Source: Bacillus sp. P14.5 (lineage in GTDB: Bacteria; Bacillota; Bacilli; Bacillales; Bacillaceae_B). Taken from it: 64,000 bases of DNA. Position 1 is the first letter of the stretch. Every line of letters begins with the position of its first letter. Below are positions 7,594 through 16,999 of this stretch, one piece after another. The notes under the pieces were generated by a model. That model was not told where the DNA came from. It did not search any database and saw only the letters and a list, made by a program, of their open reading frames with translations. A program made the translations under genes and the position numbers. The DNA lies in NCBI RefSeq assembly GCF_003316765.1, contig NZ_NIJF01000095.1, forward strand, positions 1 to 64,000, written 5' to 3'.

Positions 7594-9794
7594 AAAAGAG
7601 ACCGGGAATGAGAATCGGAGCAGCCATCCTTTTTGGATTTTTCGGCCTGCTCTTTTTTGTTTTGATGATTCGCTTTGTGACAATTCAGGTCACCGGTGAA
7701 GCTGATGGAAAGGCACTGGCTGCACAAGCCGCAAAGAAGTACCTCAAAACCGGGGTTCTTGAAGCAGCGAGAGGAACGATTTATGATCAAAAAGGGGAAG
7801 TGATTGCAGAGGATACATCTGCTTATACCCTTGTGGCCATCCTGGATGATTCTGTATCAAAGGACAGTGAAAAGCCAAAACATGTTCAGGATATCAGAAA
7901 AACAGCAGAAGTGCTGGCCCCTTTACTGGAGGCTGATGAGTCCGAACTTTACGAACGTCTTTCCCAAGGGGTCGAGAAAAAGAGATTCCAGGTTGAATTC
8001 GGCAGCCCGGGAAGAGGGCTTTCCCATCAATTAAAGCTTGATATTGAAAAGCAAGAACTTCCTGGCATCACCTTTGTAAAAGAGTCTAAGAGATTTTATC
8101 CCAATGGAATATTCTCTTCTCACTTGATTGGTTTTGCCCAAAAAGAAGAAAAGGATGACAATTCCACTGAAATTGTCGGCAAGATGGGCATTGAGCAAAG
8201 CCTGAATGACTACCTTACCGGTAAAAACGGAAAGGTAAAGTATGACAGCGACAAGTGGGGATATATCCTTCCACAGACCGAAGAGCATGTGACACCGCCG
8301 CAAAATGGTAACGATGTGTACCTGACGATTGATAAAAAGATTCAAACCTTCTTGGAAGAGACGATGAGCAAAGTGGATCAGCAATATAAACCGGAAAACA
8401 TGCTGGCAGTTGTAGCTGATCCAAAAACAGGCAAAATTCTTGCCATGGCTCAGAGACCCACTTTTCATCCTGATACAAGAGAAGACCTTCAATCTTGGCA
8501 GAATGAGATAGTCGAGTCTTCATACGAACCGGGGTCGACCATGAAAAGCTTTTCCTTGGCAGCCGCGGTGGAGGAAGGCGTGTTTGATCCTAATGCATAC
8601 TATGAGTCTGGAAGGTACTATGTTGGTGATCAATCGATTGGAGATTGGAACTATGGAAAAGGGTGGGGAACCATTACTTACCTAGAAGGTCTTCAAAGAT
8701 CTTCTAACGTTGCTTTTGCGGAGCTGCTGGAACGAATTGGGGAAGATAAGTATAAAGAATATTTAAATTCCTTTGGGTTTGGAAAAGCAACGGGAATTGA
8801 ACTTCCAAATGAAAGTGCAGGAAGAATTCTTTATAACTACCCAATTGAAAGGGTAACTACAATCTTCGGTCAAGGATCAACTGTTACACCCCTTCAATTA
8901 ATTCAAGCTGAAACTGCAATAGCAAACAACGGGAAAATGATGAAACCCTATATTATTGAAAAAATTGTGGATCATGATTCGAAAAAAGTGATTCAAAAAA
9001 GAGAACCGGATATTGCCGGTACACCAATTTCTGAAGGAACTGCGAAAAAAGTCCGTGAATATTTGGCCTCAACTGTAACTTCTGAAAATGGAACAGGGAA
9101 ACCTTTTGCTTTAGAAGGATATCAAGTTGCAGGTAAGTCTGGAACAGCTCAGATTATTGATGAGAATGGAAAATATCAAGGCGGTAAAGAAAATTTCTTA
9201 TTTTCCTTTTTAGGGATGGCCCCAGCAGACGATCCTCAGCTGATTGTTTATGTTGCTGTGAAAAAGCCTACATTAAGCGGCAGTGAAATAGGTTCCGATC
9301 CCGTTTCCGATGTTTTCAATCCGGTAATGCTCAACAGCTTGAAATACTTGAACATCAAACCTGAAAAAAGTAAAAGCTTGAAAAAAGCTGAAGTGCCTGA
9401 CCTGACGGGAGAATCTGTAGAGAAGGCGAAGAAACAGCTGGAGGATGCAGGGCTCAAACCGGTTATTATAGGGAACGGTCCCCAGGTTAAAAACCAGTCA
9501 GTCTCTTCCGGTGAAGAACTGTTGCAGGGGGAAAGGATTGTACTGCGTACAGATGGGGACCTGACCGTGCCGGATATGCGTGGATGGTCGGTCAGGGATG
9601 TCCTGAAGGTAACGAAAATGTCCAACTTGAAATTGAATATTGCAGGAACAGGCTATGTTACCAAACAAAACATCACACCAGGTTCTACAGTCAAAGAAGA
9701 TGAGCCGCTTGTAGTAACCTTCCAGACTCCTGAACAGCAGCAGGAGGAAGAGAAAAATGCGAGTGAGACCGACGAAGAAGCCCCATTGAACTAA
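7590..9794 (+). CDS. pbpB: Penicillin-binding protein 2B, septal transpeptidase
   Basis: Class B penicillin-binding protein that cross-links septal peptidoglycan on the outer face of the membrane. In the 734 residues one sees an N-terminal membrane anchor (about 8–28), a dimerisation domain, then the transpeptidase. The active-site serine is in YEPGSTMK (Ser316), the SxN motif in RSSNVAFAELL, and KSGTAQ supplies the KSG triad. Two PASTA domains follow (VPDLTGESVEKAK and VPDMRGWSVRDVL) and an acidic tail. The transpeptidase stretch from about 8690 to 9260 is visibly richer in A and T than the rest of the gene. The gene overlaps ftsL by four bases and ends before a strong terminator, closing the mraZ-rsmH-ftsL-pbpB transcript. 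Confidence 0.96.
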   Translation: MKKRPGMRIGAAILFGFFGLLFFVLMIRFVTIQVTGEADGKALAAQAAKKYLKTGVLEAARGTIYDQKGEVIAEDTSAYTLVAILDDSVSKDSEKPKHVQDIRKTAEVLAPLLEADESELYERLSQGVEKKRFQVEFGSPGRGLSHQLKLDIEKQELPGITFVKESKRFYPNGIFSSHLIGFAQKEEKDDNSTEIVGKMGIEQSLNDYLTGKNGKVKYDSDKWGYILPQTEEHVTPPQNGNDVYLTIDKKIQTFLEETMSKVDQQYKPENMLAVVADPKTGKILAMAQRPTFHPDTREDLQSWQNEIVESSYEPGSTMKSFSLAAAVEEGVFDPNAYYESGRYYVGDQSIGDWNYGKGWGTITYLEGLQRSSNVAFAELLERIGEDKYKEYLNSFGFGKATGIELPNESAGRILYNYPIERVTTIFGQGSTVTPLQLIQAETAIANNGKMMKPYIIEKIVDHDSKKVIQKREPDIAGTPISEGTAKKVREYLASTVTSENGTGKPFALEGYQVAGKSGTAQIIDENGKYQGGKENFLFSFLGMAPADDPQLIVYVAVKKPTLSGSEIGSDPVSDVFNPVMLNSLKYLNIKPEKSKSLKKAEVPDLTGESVEKAKKQLEDAGLKPVIIGNGPQVKNQSVSSGEELLQGERIVLRTDGDLTVPDMRGWSVRDVLKVTKMSNLKLNIAGTGYVTKQNITPGSTVKEDEPLVVTFQTPEQQQEEEKNASETDEEAPLN

Positions 9795-9798
9795 TAAT

Positions 9799-9827
9799 AA
9801 AGACCGGAGATGGTTCTCCGGTCTTTT
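9799..9827 (+). terminator. Terminator after pbpB
   Basis: AAAGACCGGAGA pairs with TCTCCGGTCTTT across a short loop and runs into TTTT. It separates the division genes from the sporulation gene spoVD. Confidence 0.88.
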
Positions 9828-9929
9828 GCTATTCTCCACAAGCTGTTCAATATAGATCGTCTGAAAAGGCACAAGTTGTTGAGGTGCATTATGAAAGTCT
9901 CTTCGTTTGCCATAATTGGGCGGAATGAG

Positions 9930-10095
9930 CCTAGTATGCTAGGAAAAAAGATCTTCTCTGCCTGTTTAGAGAGAAAACTATGATTCCAGAGAGAATATCC
10001 GGGACTTGGGATTTTTCAGAAAACAACAATGCAGGCGAAGCCGAGGAGGCTCAACGCCGCCCCGCGGAGTCGCGCGTCTGGAGCGGAAATGCATT
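9930..10095. repeat. Partial repeat A joined to partial repeat B
   Basis: Bases ~9930–10025 resemble the right half of the family A element, including the ccgg-ac-ttgggattttt and gaaa-caacaat strings also seen at 10270–10310 and 59870–59905. They run straight into the GC-rich end of a family B element (ccgaggaggctcaacgc, ccccgcggagtcg, ctggagcggaaat) at ~10034–10092. The join looks like two truncated elements or one inserted into the other. Confidence 0.65.
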
Positions 10096-10118
10096 ATTTT
10101 TAAAATAGCCACAAACTT

Positions 10119-10341
10119 TGCGAAAACAGCTTTATAAAAGGCTATTTTCGTAAACTTTGTTGCTATTTAATACTAATTTTGAAAAAATAATCATAGTACG
10201 AAGGAATAATTTAGTATTAATGAAAAGAAAAGAGCTACTCTTCCCCGATTAAAGAAAAACTCCTAGTATCCGGGGAATAATCCGGCTCTTGGGATTTTTC
10301 CGAAAGCAACAAAATATGCGAAAACAGCTTTATAAAAAGAG
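10119..10341 (+). mobile_element. MITE-like element, family A copy 1
   Basis: A ~220-base non-coding element beginning TGCGAAAACAGCTTTATAAA and ending with almost the same string. Inside, AAAGGCTATTTTCG and TAAACTTTGTTGCTATTTAAT lie near the left end and CCGAAAGCAACAAAATATGCG near the right end, so the ends are partly inverted repeats of each other (TTTGTTGCT with AGCAACAAA). Related copies lie at 18658–18845 (reverse) and 59701–59935. No transposase is encoded. It fits a miniature inverted-repeat element moved by an enzyme encoded elsewhere. Confidence 0.7.
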
Positions 10342-10409
10342 CTGTCTATCTCTCTCTGGGATGAGCTCACCAGGAATGATCCCCGGCTTCCCGCATAGTT
10401 CTCTTCCTA

Positions 10410-10438
10410 TCATACTTCCACTTGTACAGGCATATAAT
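10410..10438 (+). promoter_or_regulatory. Candidate SigmaE promoter of spoVD
   Basis: TCATACT (10410–10416) and CATATAAT (10431–10438) are 14 bases apart and match the mother-cell SigmaE consensus (about KMATATT–N14–CATACAAT) closely. spoVD is a known SigmaE target in B. subtilis. The start codon is 32 bases downstream of the -10 box. A match by eye, not tested. Confidence 0.7.
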
Positions 10439-10469
10439 GGAACGAGCCAAATAAGGGGAGGTTCTGCGT

Positions 10470-12386
10470 GTGAAAAGAGTATCGAATGTAACGGTGAGGA
10501 AGAGATTGGCATTTGCTCTGGTAATGGGAATTTTAATATTCGCAATTATAGATGTGAGGCTAGGGTATGTCCAGTTTTTCATGGGGGACAAGCTGACGGG
10601 CTTGGCGAAGGATTCCTGGAGCAGGAACATTCCTTTTGAACCGGAGAGAGGTAAGATATTGGATAAGAATGGAGTGGAGCTTGCAACCAACCAGAGTGCT
10701 CCAACTGTCTTTGTTGTTCCCAGACAGATCACTGATCCCGCTAAAACGTCAGAGAAGCTGGCAGCAGCGCTCAACCTGCCGTTGGAGGAAATTTATCAAT
10801 ATGTAACAAAGTCAGCTTCCATGGTAAGAATCAATGAGGCGAGAAAGATTTCCTACGAAAAGGCAAAGGAAATCCGCGACCTGAATCTTAAAGGGGTTTA
10901 TATAGCAGAGGATTCCAAAAGATATTATCCTTTTGGAAGTTATCTGTCTCATGTTCTTGGATTTGCGGGAGTCGATAACCAGGGGCTGATGGGGCTGGAA
11001 CTTTTTTATGACAAGGAATTGAGCGGGGATGGCGGTTCGGTCAAGTTCTTCTCGGACGCTAAAGGCAAACGCATGCCGGATATGGCGGATGATTATGAGG
11101 CGCCGGTGGACGGTCTTGATCTCAAATTGACCATAGATACCAAGGTTCAGACTATCATAGAAAGAGAGCTTGATATAGCTGAAGCGGCATATAACCCTGA
11201 TGGCATCATCGCTATTGCAATGAATCCGAATAATGGGGAGATATTGGCAATGTCAAGCAGGCCGACCTTTGACCCTGCCAACTTCAGGAACGTTCCACAG
11301 GAGATCTATAATCGAAACCTGCCGATATGGAGTACTTATGAGCCCGGTTCCACTTTTAAAATCATCACCCTGGCAGCTGCACTTGAAGAGAATAAAGTAG
11401 ACCTGACTAAAGAAAAATTCCATGATCCAGGACATGTGGAAGTTGCGGGTTCCACTCTTCATTGCTGGAAGAGAGGGGGGCATGGGACCCAAACCTTCCT
11501 GGAAGTAGTCCAGAATTCCTGTAACCCGGGCTTTGTGGAACTGGGAGAGAGGCTTGGCAAGGATACACTGTTCAAGTATATAAAAGATTTTGGTTTCGGA
11601 CAGAAAACAGGGATTGATCTTCAAGGTGAAGGGAAAGGGCTTTTGTTTAACTTGGATCGTGTCGGACCTGTTGAGCAGGCGACCACTGCTTTCGGCCAGG
11701 GTGTTGCAGTGACTCCAATCCAGCAGGTTGCCGCCGTTTCGGCAGCCATCAACGGCGGTACTCTTTATCAGCCATATGTGGCTAAGGAACTTGTAGACCC
11801 GAAAACAGGGGAAGTGGTGATGAGGAATTCACCGCAGGCGAAAAAACAGGTCATTTCCAAAGAAACTTCAGAAGAAATCCGCTTTGCCCTGGAAAGTGTA
11901 GTCGCACAAGGAACTGGAAAAGGGGCATTTGTTGACGGTTATAGAGTGGGCGGAAAAACCGGGACAGCCCAGAAGGTTAAGGACGGCCGTTATATGGAGA
12001 ATAACCACATCGTCTCCTTCCTGGGGTTTGCACCGGCAGACAAGCCGGAAATAGTCGTGTATCTCGCGGTGGATAACCCTAAAGGAACAGTTCAGTTCGG
12101 CGGCGTAGTGGCTGCTCCTATAGTTGGTAATATCATTGGTGACAGCTTACGGGCGATGGGCGTAGCTCCGAGAGAAGATCAAATTGAGAAAAAAATGACA
12201 TGGCTTGACACTCCTTTACTGGAGACACCTGATCTGATAGGCTTCACTAGAAAAGAGCTGCAGCAGCAGCTCATCAATTTGAAGCTTGACATTAGCGGAG
12301 AGGGTAATAAGGTAGTGGCCCAGTCGCCTGATCCCGGTGTGAAAATCAAAGAGGGCGGGACAATAAGAATTCAAATGTCAGAGTGA
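10470..12386 (+). CDS. spoVD: Stage V sporulation protein D, spore cortex transpeptidase
   Basis: Sporulation-specific class B penicillin-binding protein that works with SpoVE to make spore cortex peptidoglycan between the two forespore membranes. The 638 residues comprise a membrane anchor (about 11–30), a dimerisation domain (SWSRNIPFEPERGKILDKNG), a transpeptidase with the active serine in STYEPGSTFK (Ser294), SCN in NSCNPGFVELGERLG and KTGTAQKV, and one C-terminal PASTA domain. The start is GTG 10470, 8 bases behind AAGGGGAGG. Its own SigmaE-like promoter and the terminator and repeats upstream separate it from pbpB. Length and motifs match B. subtilis SpoVD (646 aa). Confidence 0.96.
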   Translation: MKRVSNVTVRKRLAFALVMGILIFAIIDVRLGYVQFFMGDKLTGLAKDSWSRNIPFEPERGKILDKNGVELATNQSAPTVFVVPRQITDPAKTSEKLAAALNLPLEEIYQYVTKSASMVRINEARKISYEKAKEIRDLNLKGVYIAEDSKRYYPFGSYLSHVLGFAGVDNQGLMGLELFYDKELSGDGGSVKFFSDAKGKRMPDMADDYEAPVDGLDLKLTIDTKVQTIIERELDIAEAAYNPDGIIAIAMNPNNGEILAMSSRPTFDPANFRNVPQEIYNRNLPIWSTYEPGSTFKIITLAAALEENKVDLTKEKFHDPGHVEVAGSTLHCWKRGGHGTQTFLEVVQNSCNPGFVELGERLGKDTLFKYIKDFGFGQKTGIDLQGEGKGLLFNLDRVGPVEQATTAFGQGVAVTPIQQVAAVSAAINGGTLYQPYVAKELVDPKTGEVVMRNSPQAKKQVISKETSEEIRFALESVVAQGTGKGAFVDGYRVGGKTGTAQKVKDGRYMENNHIVSFLGFAPADKPEIVVYLAVDNPKGTVQFGGVVAAPIVGNIIGDSLRAMGVAPREDQIEKKMTWLDTPLLETPDLIGFTRKELQQQLINLKLDISGEGNKVVAQSPDPGVKIKEGGTIRIQMSE

Positions 12387-12413
12387 TTCACAAGGCATAA
12401 TAGGATGCTGTCA

Positions 12414-12453
12414 GCCTGAAGCCGGAACATAAAATCGGTTATCGGTTTCAGGC
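12414..12453 (+). other. Hairpin downstream of spoVD
   Basis: GCCTGAAGCCG pairs with CGGTTTCAGGC (10 of 11) about 30 bases after the spoVD stop. There is no T run, so it is a weak candidate terminator or RNA stabiliser. Confidence 0.35.
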
Positions 12454-12563
12454 ACAATCCTTGAGAATCACTCATTTCTTTCGTTGTCTGAACATAATCT
12501 TATAACGTGGAAGCATTTTGGTGCAGAAGATGACCATGAAACATATTTCGGGGTTTTAATAAA

Positions 12564-12592
12564 TTGTCAAAACTAATCTAAAAGGTTAATAG
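12564..12592 (+). promoter_or_regulatory. Candidate SigmaA promoter of murE
   Basis: TTGTCA (12564–12569) and TAATAG (12587–12592) are 17 bases apart, upstream of the murE ribosome binding site. This would give murE-mraY-murD vegetative transcription independent of spoVD. The -10 box is only a fair match. Confidence 0.45.
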
Positions 12593-12656
12593 ATTTCAGC
12601 CGCGTTTTTCTGTAAAATAAAAAATGGTTGCTTTACATACATGAGGAGTTGAAAAG

Positions 12657-14125
12657 ATGAAATTGCACACTTTGCTGGGAGTACTGCCGTTCTATACGAC
12701 CAGGGGGAATGGAAATCCTGAAATTGCAAACTTAAAAAACCATCATAAAAAGGTTCAAAATGGTGATTTATTTTTTGTATAAAAGGGTCAGATGTTGACA
12801 GCCATACTCTAGCAAAAGAAGCAGTTCTCTCCGGTGCAGCAGCGGTGATTGCCGAGCAGGAGCTGGATCTCGACCTGGATATTCCGGTGGTAATCGTGAA
12901 GGATTCCAGAAGGGCGATGGCGGTACTGGCATGCCGTTTTTATAATCATCCATCCAAGCAGCTGAAGTTGATCGGTGTCACAGGGACGAATGGAAAGACT
13001 ACGACCACCCACTTAATCGAAAGGATTTTCAGTATGAATGGTGACAAAACAGGTTTAATTGGCACCTTATATGTGAAAACAGGAGATGAAGTGGTGGCGA
13101 GCAAGAATACTACGCCCGACAGTCTTACCTTGCAGCAGCTTTTTCGTGAATTCATCAGCTCCGGGGTCAAAAAGGCAGTTATGGAGGTTTCGTCTCACGC
13201 ATTGTATCAAGGACGGGTGCATGGCTGTGACTTTGATATAGCCGTATTCACCAACATCACTCAGGATCACCTGGATTACCACCGAACAATGGAAGATTAT
13301 AAAAGTGCAAAAAGTCTGCTGTTTTCACAGCTTGGGAATTCAATTATGGAGGGTCGGCCCAAATACTCCATAATCAATCTCGATGACCCTTCCGCCGAAT
13401 TCTTTATCCAATCAACGGCAGCACATGTTATTACATACGGTCTTCATTCAGGGGCAGACTTTCATGCCAAGGATATCCACCTGCGCCGCAATGGTTCCTC
13501 ATTTACGATGGTCACACCCAAGGAACATATCGACATGAATATTCAATTGGCTGGAAAATTCAATATTTATAATGTTCTTGCCGCATCAGCTTCGGCTTAT
13601 ATTTCAGGCATACCATTAAAAAAGATCAAGTCTGCGATCCAATCGATCACAGGGGTAAGCGGAAGGTTTGAACATGTGGAAGCCGGCCAGGATTTTTCTG
13701 TGATTGTTGACTATGCCCATACGCCTGACAGCCTGGAAAATGTCTTAAAGACGATTGAAAGCATAACAGAGGAAAAGGTGATTGTTGTCGTGGGGTGCGG
13801 AGGCGACAGGGATAAAACCAAAAGACCGGTTATGGCGGAAATCGCATGTAAGTATGGAGATCAAGTTATTTTCACTTCCGATAATCCTCGGAATGAGGAT
13901 CCTTTGGAAATCATATCGGATATGACCGAGGGTTTAAAGCATACAAATTATTGTGTCCTGGATGACAGGGAGGAAGCTATAAATCATGCAATCTCCATTG
14001 CGGACAAAGGAGATGTGGTGCTTATTGCAGGGAAAGGCCACGAAGCCTATCAGATCATCGGCGACACCGTGACCCAATTCGATGACAGGGAAGCTGCGAA
14101 GGCTGCTATAGAGAGGCTGGGATGA
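12657..14125 (+). CDS. murE: UDP-MurNAc-tripeptide (meso-DAP) ligase, one apparent frameshift
   Basis: MurE adds meso-diaminopimelate to UDP-MurNAc-L-Ala-D-Glu in the cytoplasm, using ATP. From ATG 12657 (after GAGGAG) the frame reads about 41 codons to NGDLFFV and stops at 12780, because one T is missing from the T6 run at 12771–12776. Restoring it gives NGDLFFCIKGSDVDSH and a 489-residue protein of normal length (B. subtilis 494). The ATP loop [13 protein letters not shown] lies near residue 108, VSSHALYQGRVHG and the HLDYHRTM block follow, and the meso-DAP specificity motif DNPR is at ~409–412. The N-domain reads NLKNHHKKVQNGDLFF where the family usually has a DSRxV motif that contacts the UDP substrate; here the Ser-Arg pair is not seen. 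The stop overlaps the next start (ATGA). Confidence 0.92.
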
Positions 14126-14568
14126 TGCTGGCCTATAATACTGTTGAGAAGTTTGCTTCTGGAGCTAGGGGAATTAAGGAAGTCACTCTTCATTTTGCCG
14201 TTGTGACTGGAGAAACAATAGAAGAAATGCCGATGGGCCTCTTCATTCCTTCTTCAGGAAGGGATTTGTTTGAGGCAATACATAAAGGAGCGGTTGGTTC
14301 ATTATGGCCGAATGGTACAGAATTGCCAGCATGGCTGCCGAATCATTTCCCGGTATTTCTTTCTGATAACCCAGCAGGGGACGCACTAGCAATTCTGGAT
14401 TATTATTACAACAATACGAAACAAGAAGAGTGGGGAACGATGACAAAATTTATTTTTAAAGACGAAGAAAAGAATAAACTTTACAAGATTACCAATCAAC
14501 AGCAATTTTGTAACACCAGAGATCTTGCAAAGAGATCATTGCTTAATAAGGAAGGGGGATTGGGATAA
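14122..14568 (+). CDS. MurF N-terminal-domain-like protein without catalytic domains
   Basis: A 148-residue protein between murE and mraY. Residues ~20–92 resemble the N-terminal, substrate-binding domain of MurF: GLFIP, then [13 protein letters not shown], then [21 protein letters not shown] line up with LFIPLKGE-FDGHxF, A-xxGVAAVLW and VILVDDTLTALQQLAxxY of MurF. The DGHxF segment is shortened to SSGRDLF. The ATP-binding and C-terminal ligase domains (about 300 residues) are absent, so it cannot be a working ligase. The tail (residues ~100–148) is charged and unrecognised. It overlaps murE by four bases (ATGA) and mraY by one (TAATG), so it is kept in a tight translational chain. It may be a decayed murF or a domain with another role. 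The full murF is presumably elsewhere, as in B. subtilis. Confidence 0.75.
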   Translation: MMLAYNTVEKFASGARGIKEVTLHFAVVTGETIEEMPMGLFIPSSGRDLFEAIHKGAVGSLWPNGTELPAWLPNHFPVFLSDNPAGDALAILDYYYNNTKQEEWGTMTKFIFKDEEKNKLYKITNQQQFCNTRDLAKRSLLNKEGGLG

Positions 14569-15539
14569 TGGAGAATGTCATATTTTATACAATCCTTATG
14601 GGATTCTTAGTAACGGTCGTGCTCTCTCCGATCTTCATCCCATTCCTGAGAAGATTGAAATTCGGCCAGAGCATCAGGGAAGAAGGACCGAAATCGCATC
14701 AGAAGAAATCCGGAACGCCGACAATGGGAGGACTTGTGTTCCTGTTGTCCATCATGATTACGACAGTGTTCATAACAAGCAGATATTCAGACCTGGGAGC
14801 TGAAACCTTCCTGCTGCTTCTCGTTACAGTGGGCTTCGGGATCCTTGGCTTTCTTGATGACTTCATTAAAGTAGTGATGAAGAGAAACCTCGGTTTGACT
14901 TCGAAACAAAAGCTTGCTGGGCAAATCGTGATTTCAGCCATTTTCTTCTATATTTATCAACAAAATGATTTTGCTTCGACTGTTTCCATTCCGTTGACAG
15001 ATATCAGTGTCGACCTGGGATGGTTTTATGTGTTCTTCATCATTTTCTGGCTGGTAGGATTCTCGAACGCAGTTAATTTGACGGATGGATTGGATGGACT
15101 GGTTTCAGGTACCTCGGCGATTGCATTCGGAGCGCTTGCTGTGCTTGCCTGGAATCAATCTCAATATGATATTTCCATATTTGCGGTCGCTGTAGTCGGC
15201 GCCGTTCTTGGGTTCCTCGTCTTTAACGCACATCCCGCCAAGGTATTCATGGGAGATACAGGGTCGCTGGCTCTTGGAGGGGCTATTGCTGCGATCGCAA
15301 TCCTTACAAAGCTTGAAATTCTGCTCGTTTTGATAGGCGGGGTCTTTGTAATTGAAACGCTATCTGTCATAATTCAGGTAATATCTTTCAAAACTACTGG
15401 GAAGCGGGTATTCAGAATGAGTCCGCTTCATCACCATTACGAGCTGGTAGGCTGGTCTGAATGGAGAGTCGTCGTGACTTTCTGGACGGTCGGACTGCTT
15501 TGTGCAGTATTAGGAATTTATATTGAGGTGTGGATCTAA
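14568..15539 (+). CDS. mraY: Phospho-MurNAc-pentapeptide transferase (lipid I synthase)
   Basis: MraY is an integral membrane enzyme that transfers phospho-MurNAc-pentapeptide from UDP to undecaprenyl phosphate, making lipid I. The 323-residue sequence has about ten membrane helices. The conserved cytoplasmic motifs are [32 protein letters not shown] (with the catalytic Asp pair), [29 protein letters not shown] and [16 protein letters not shown]. The ATG shares its A with the stop of the upstream gene, and GGAAGGGGGA is the ribosome binding site. Confidence 0.97.
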   Translation: MENVIFYTILMGFLVTVVLSPIFIPFLRRLKFGQSIREEGPKSHQKKSGTPTMGGLVFLLSIMITTVFITSRYSDLGAETFLLLLVTVGFGILGFLDDFIKVVMKRNLGLTSKQKLAGQIVISAIFFYIYQQNDFASTVSIPLTDISVDLGWFYVFFIIFWLVGFSNAVNLTDGLDGLVSGTSAIAFGALAVLAWNQSQYDISIFAVAVVGAVLGFLVFNAHPAKVFMGDTGSLALGGAIAAIAILTKLEILLVLIGGVFVIETLSVIIQVISFKTTGKRVFRMSPLHHHYELVGWSEWRVVVTFWTVGLLCAVLGIYIEVWI

Positions 15540-16890
15540 TTGAAAACAATACTAAAGTTTAAACACAAAAAGTACTAGTATTGGGTTTGGCAAAAGCGGG
15601 GTCAGTGCGGCTTCGCTGCTGCATAAATTGGAAGCTTTCGTAACAGTTAACGACAGGAAGCCTTTCTCTGAAAATCCTGAAGCTCAAGGCCTTCTGCAGC
15701 AAGGGATCAAGGTGATCTGCGGGAGCCATCCGATTGAACTGCTGGATGAGGGCTTTGACTATATTGTCAAAAATCCAGGAATCCCTTATGACAACCCCCT
15801 TGTAAGCGGTGCTGCCGAAAAAGGTATACCGGTAATTACAGAAGTTGAACTTGCCTATTTGGTGTCAGAGGCACCGTTCATTGGCATCACAGGTACGAAC
15901 GGTAAGACGACGACAACCACTTTAGTTTTTGAAATGTTGAATAAAGGCGGGAAAATGCCTTTAATAGCGGGGAATATCGGGACAGTTGCATCCGAAGTAG
16001 CACAGGAGGCGAAGGAAGAAAATAATATCGTTATTGAACTTTCTTCCTTCCAGCTGATGGGGATAGAATCTTTCCGGCCAAAAATCAGTATTTTCATTAA
16101 TCTTTATGAAGCGCATCTGGATTACCATGGTTCAATTGAAGACTATGCCAAAGCAAAAGCAAATATAACCGCTAATCAGACTGATGAAGATTACCTTGTC
16201 CTAAATGCGGACCAGCCTCAGCTTGAAGATCTTTTACGTTTTTCAAAAGCGGAAAAAATTTATTTCTCCACCAAGAGGGTCATTGAAGATGGGGCGTGCA
16301 TCATGGACGGCGCCATTTACTTCAACAAAGAAAAAATTATGGATACAGACTCGATAGCACTGCCGGGAAAACACAATCTTGAAAATATTCTATGTGCTGT
16401 CATTGCGGCAAAATTAAGCGGCGTAAAAAATGAAGATATAGAAGAAGTTTTGAAGACATTTGCCGGTGTGAAGCACAGGACCCAATTTGTGCGGTCCCTC
16501 AATGGCATCTCTTTTTATAACGATTCCAAAGCAACCAATGTATTGGCTGCTAAAAGTGCATTGGAAGCATTTGACCAGCCGACGATCCTGCTGGCAGGCG
16601 GCCTGGATAGAGGAAACAGCTTTGATGAGCTCATCCCTTATATGAAAAATGTAAAAGCCCTGGTCACTTTCGGTGAGACTGCTTCAAAATTAATGGAGAC
16701 AGCGGAAAGGGCAGGGATACAAACAGTGAAACATGTCGATAATGTAGAGGCTGCAGTACCTGCTGCTTATGAGATTGCGGAAGAAGGGGATGTAATCCTG
16801 CTCTCGCCTGCATGTGCGAGCTGGGATCAATATCGCACTTTTGAAGTCCGCGGTGACATTTTTATAGATGAGGTGCATAAGCTTAAATAA
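15540..16890 (+). CDS. murD: UDP-MurNAc-L-alanine:D-glutamate ligase, two apparent frameshifts
   Basis: MurD adds D-glutamate to UDP-MurNAc-L-alanine using ATP. The start is TTG 15540, immediately after the mraY stop, with GAGGTG 9 bases upstream. The first 30 codons are broken twice: one A is missing from A5 at 15567–15571 and one from A4 at 15592–15595. Restoring both yields [37 protein letters not shown], the expected UDP-binding Rossmann start, and a 450-residue protein (B. subtilis 451). The remainder is open and typical: IKNPGIPY, the ATP loop [13 protein letters not shown] near residue 117, [27 protein letters not shown] and [10 protein letters not shown]. As deposited, only the part from about 15628 would be translated. 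Confidence 0.93.
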
Positions 16891-16999
16891 GAGCTTGTCT
16901 ATATTGGAGCAATAAGATAAACAACCGTGTGCTGACAACAAAAAATCAAAGGTTTTGATTGCTCGAAACGGCTCAAATAAGTCTATCGAGGTGTTTGAA

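Noticed and set aside
14122..14568. A complete murF gene between murE and mraY
   Set aside because: Only the N-terminal domain is encoded, and no single-base correction restores the missing ~300 residues, since mraY follows directly.
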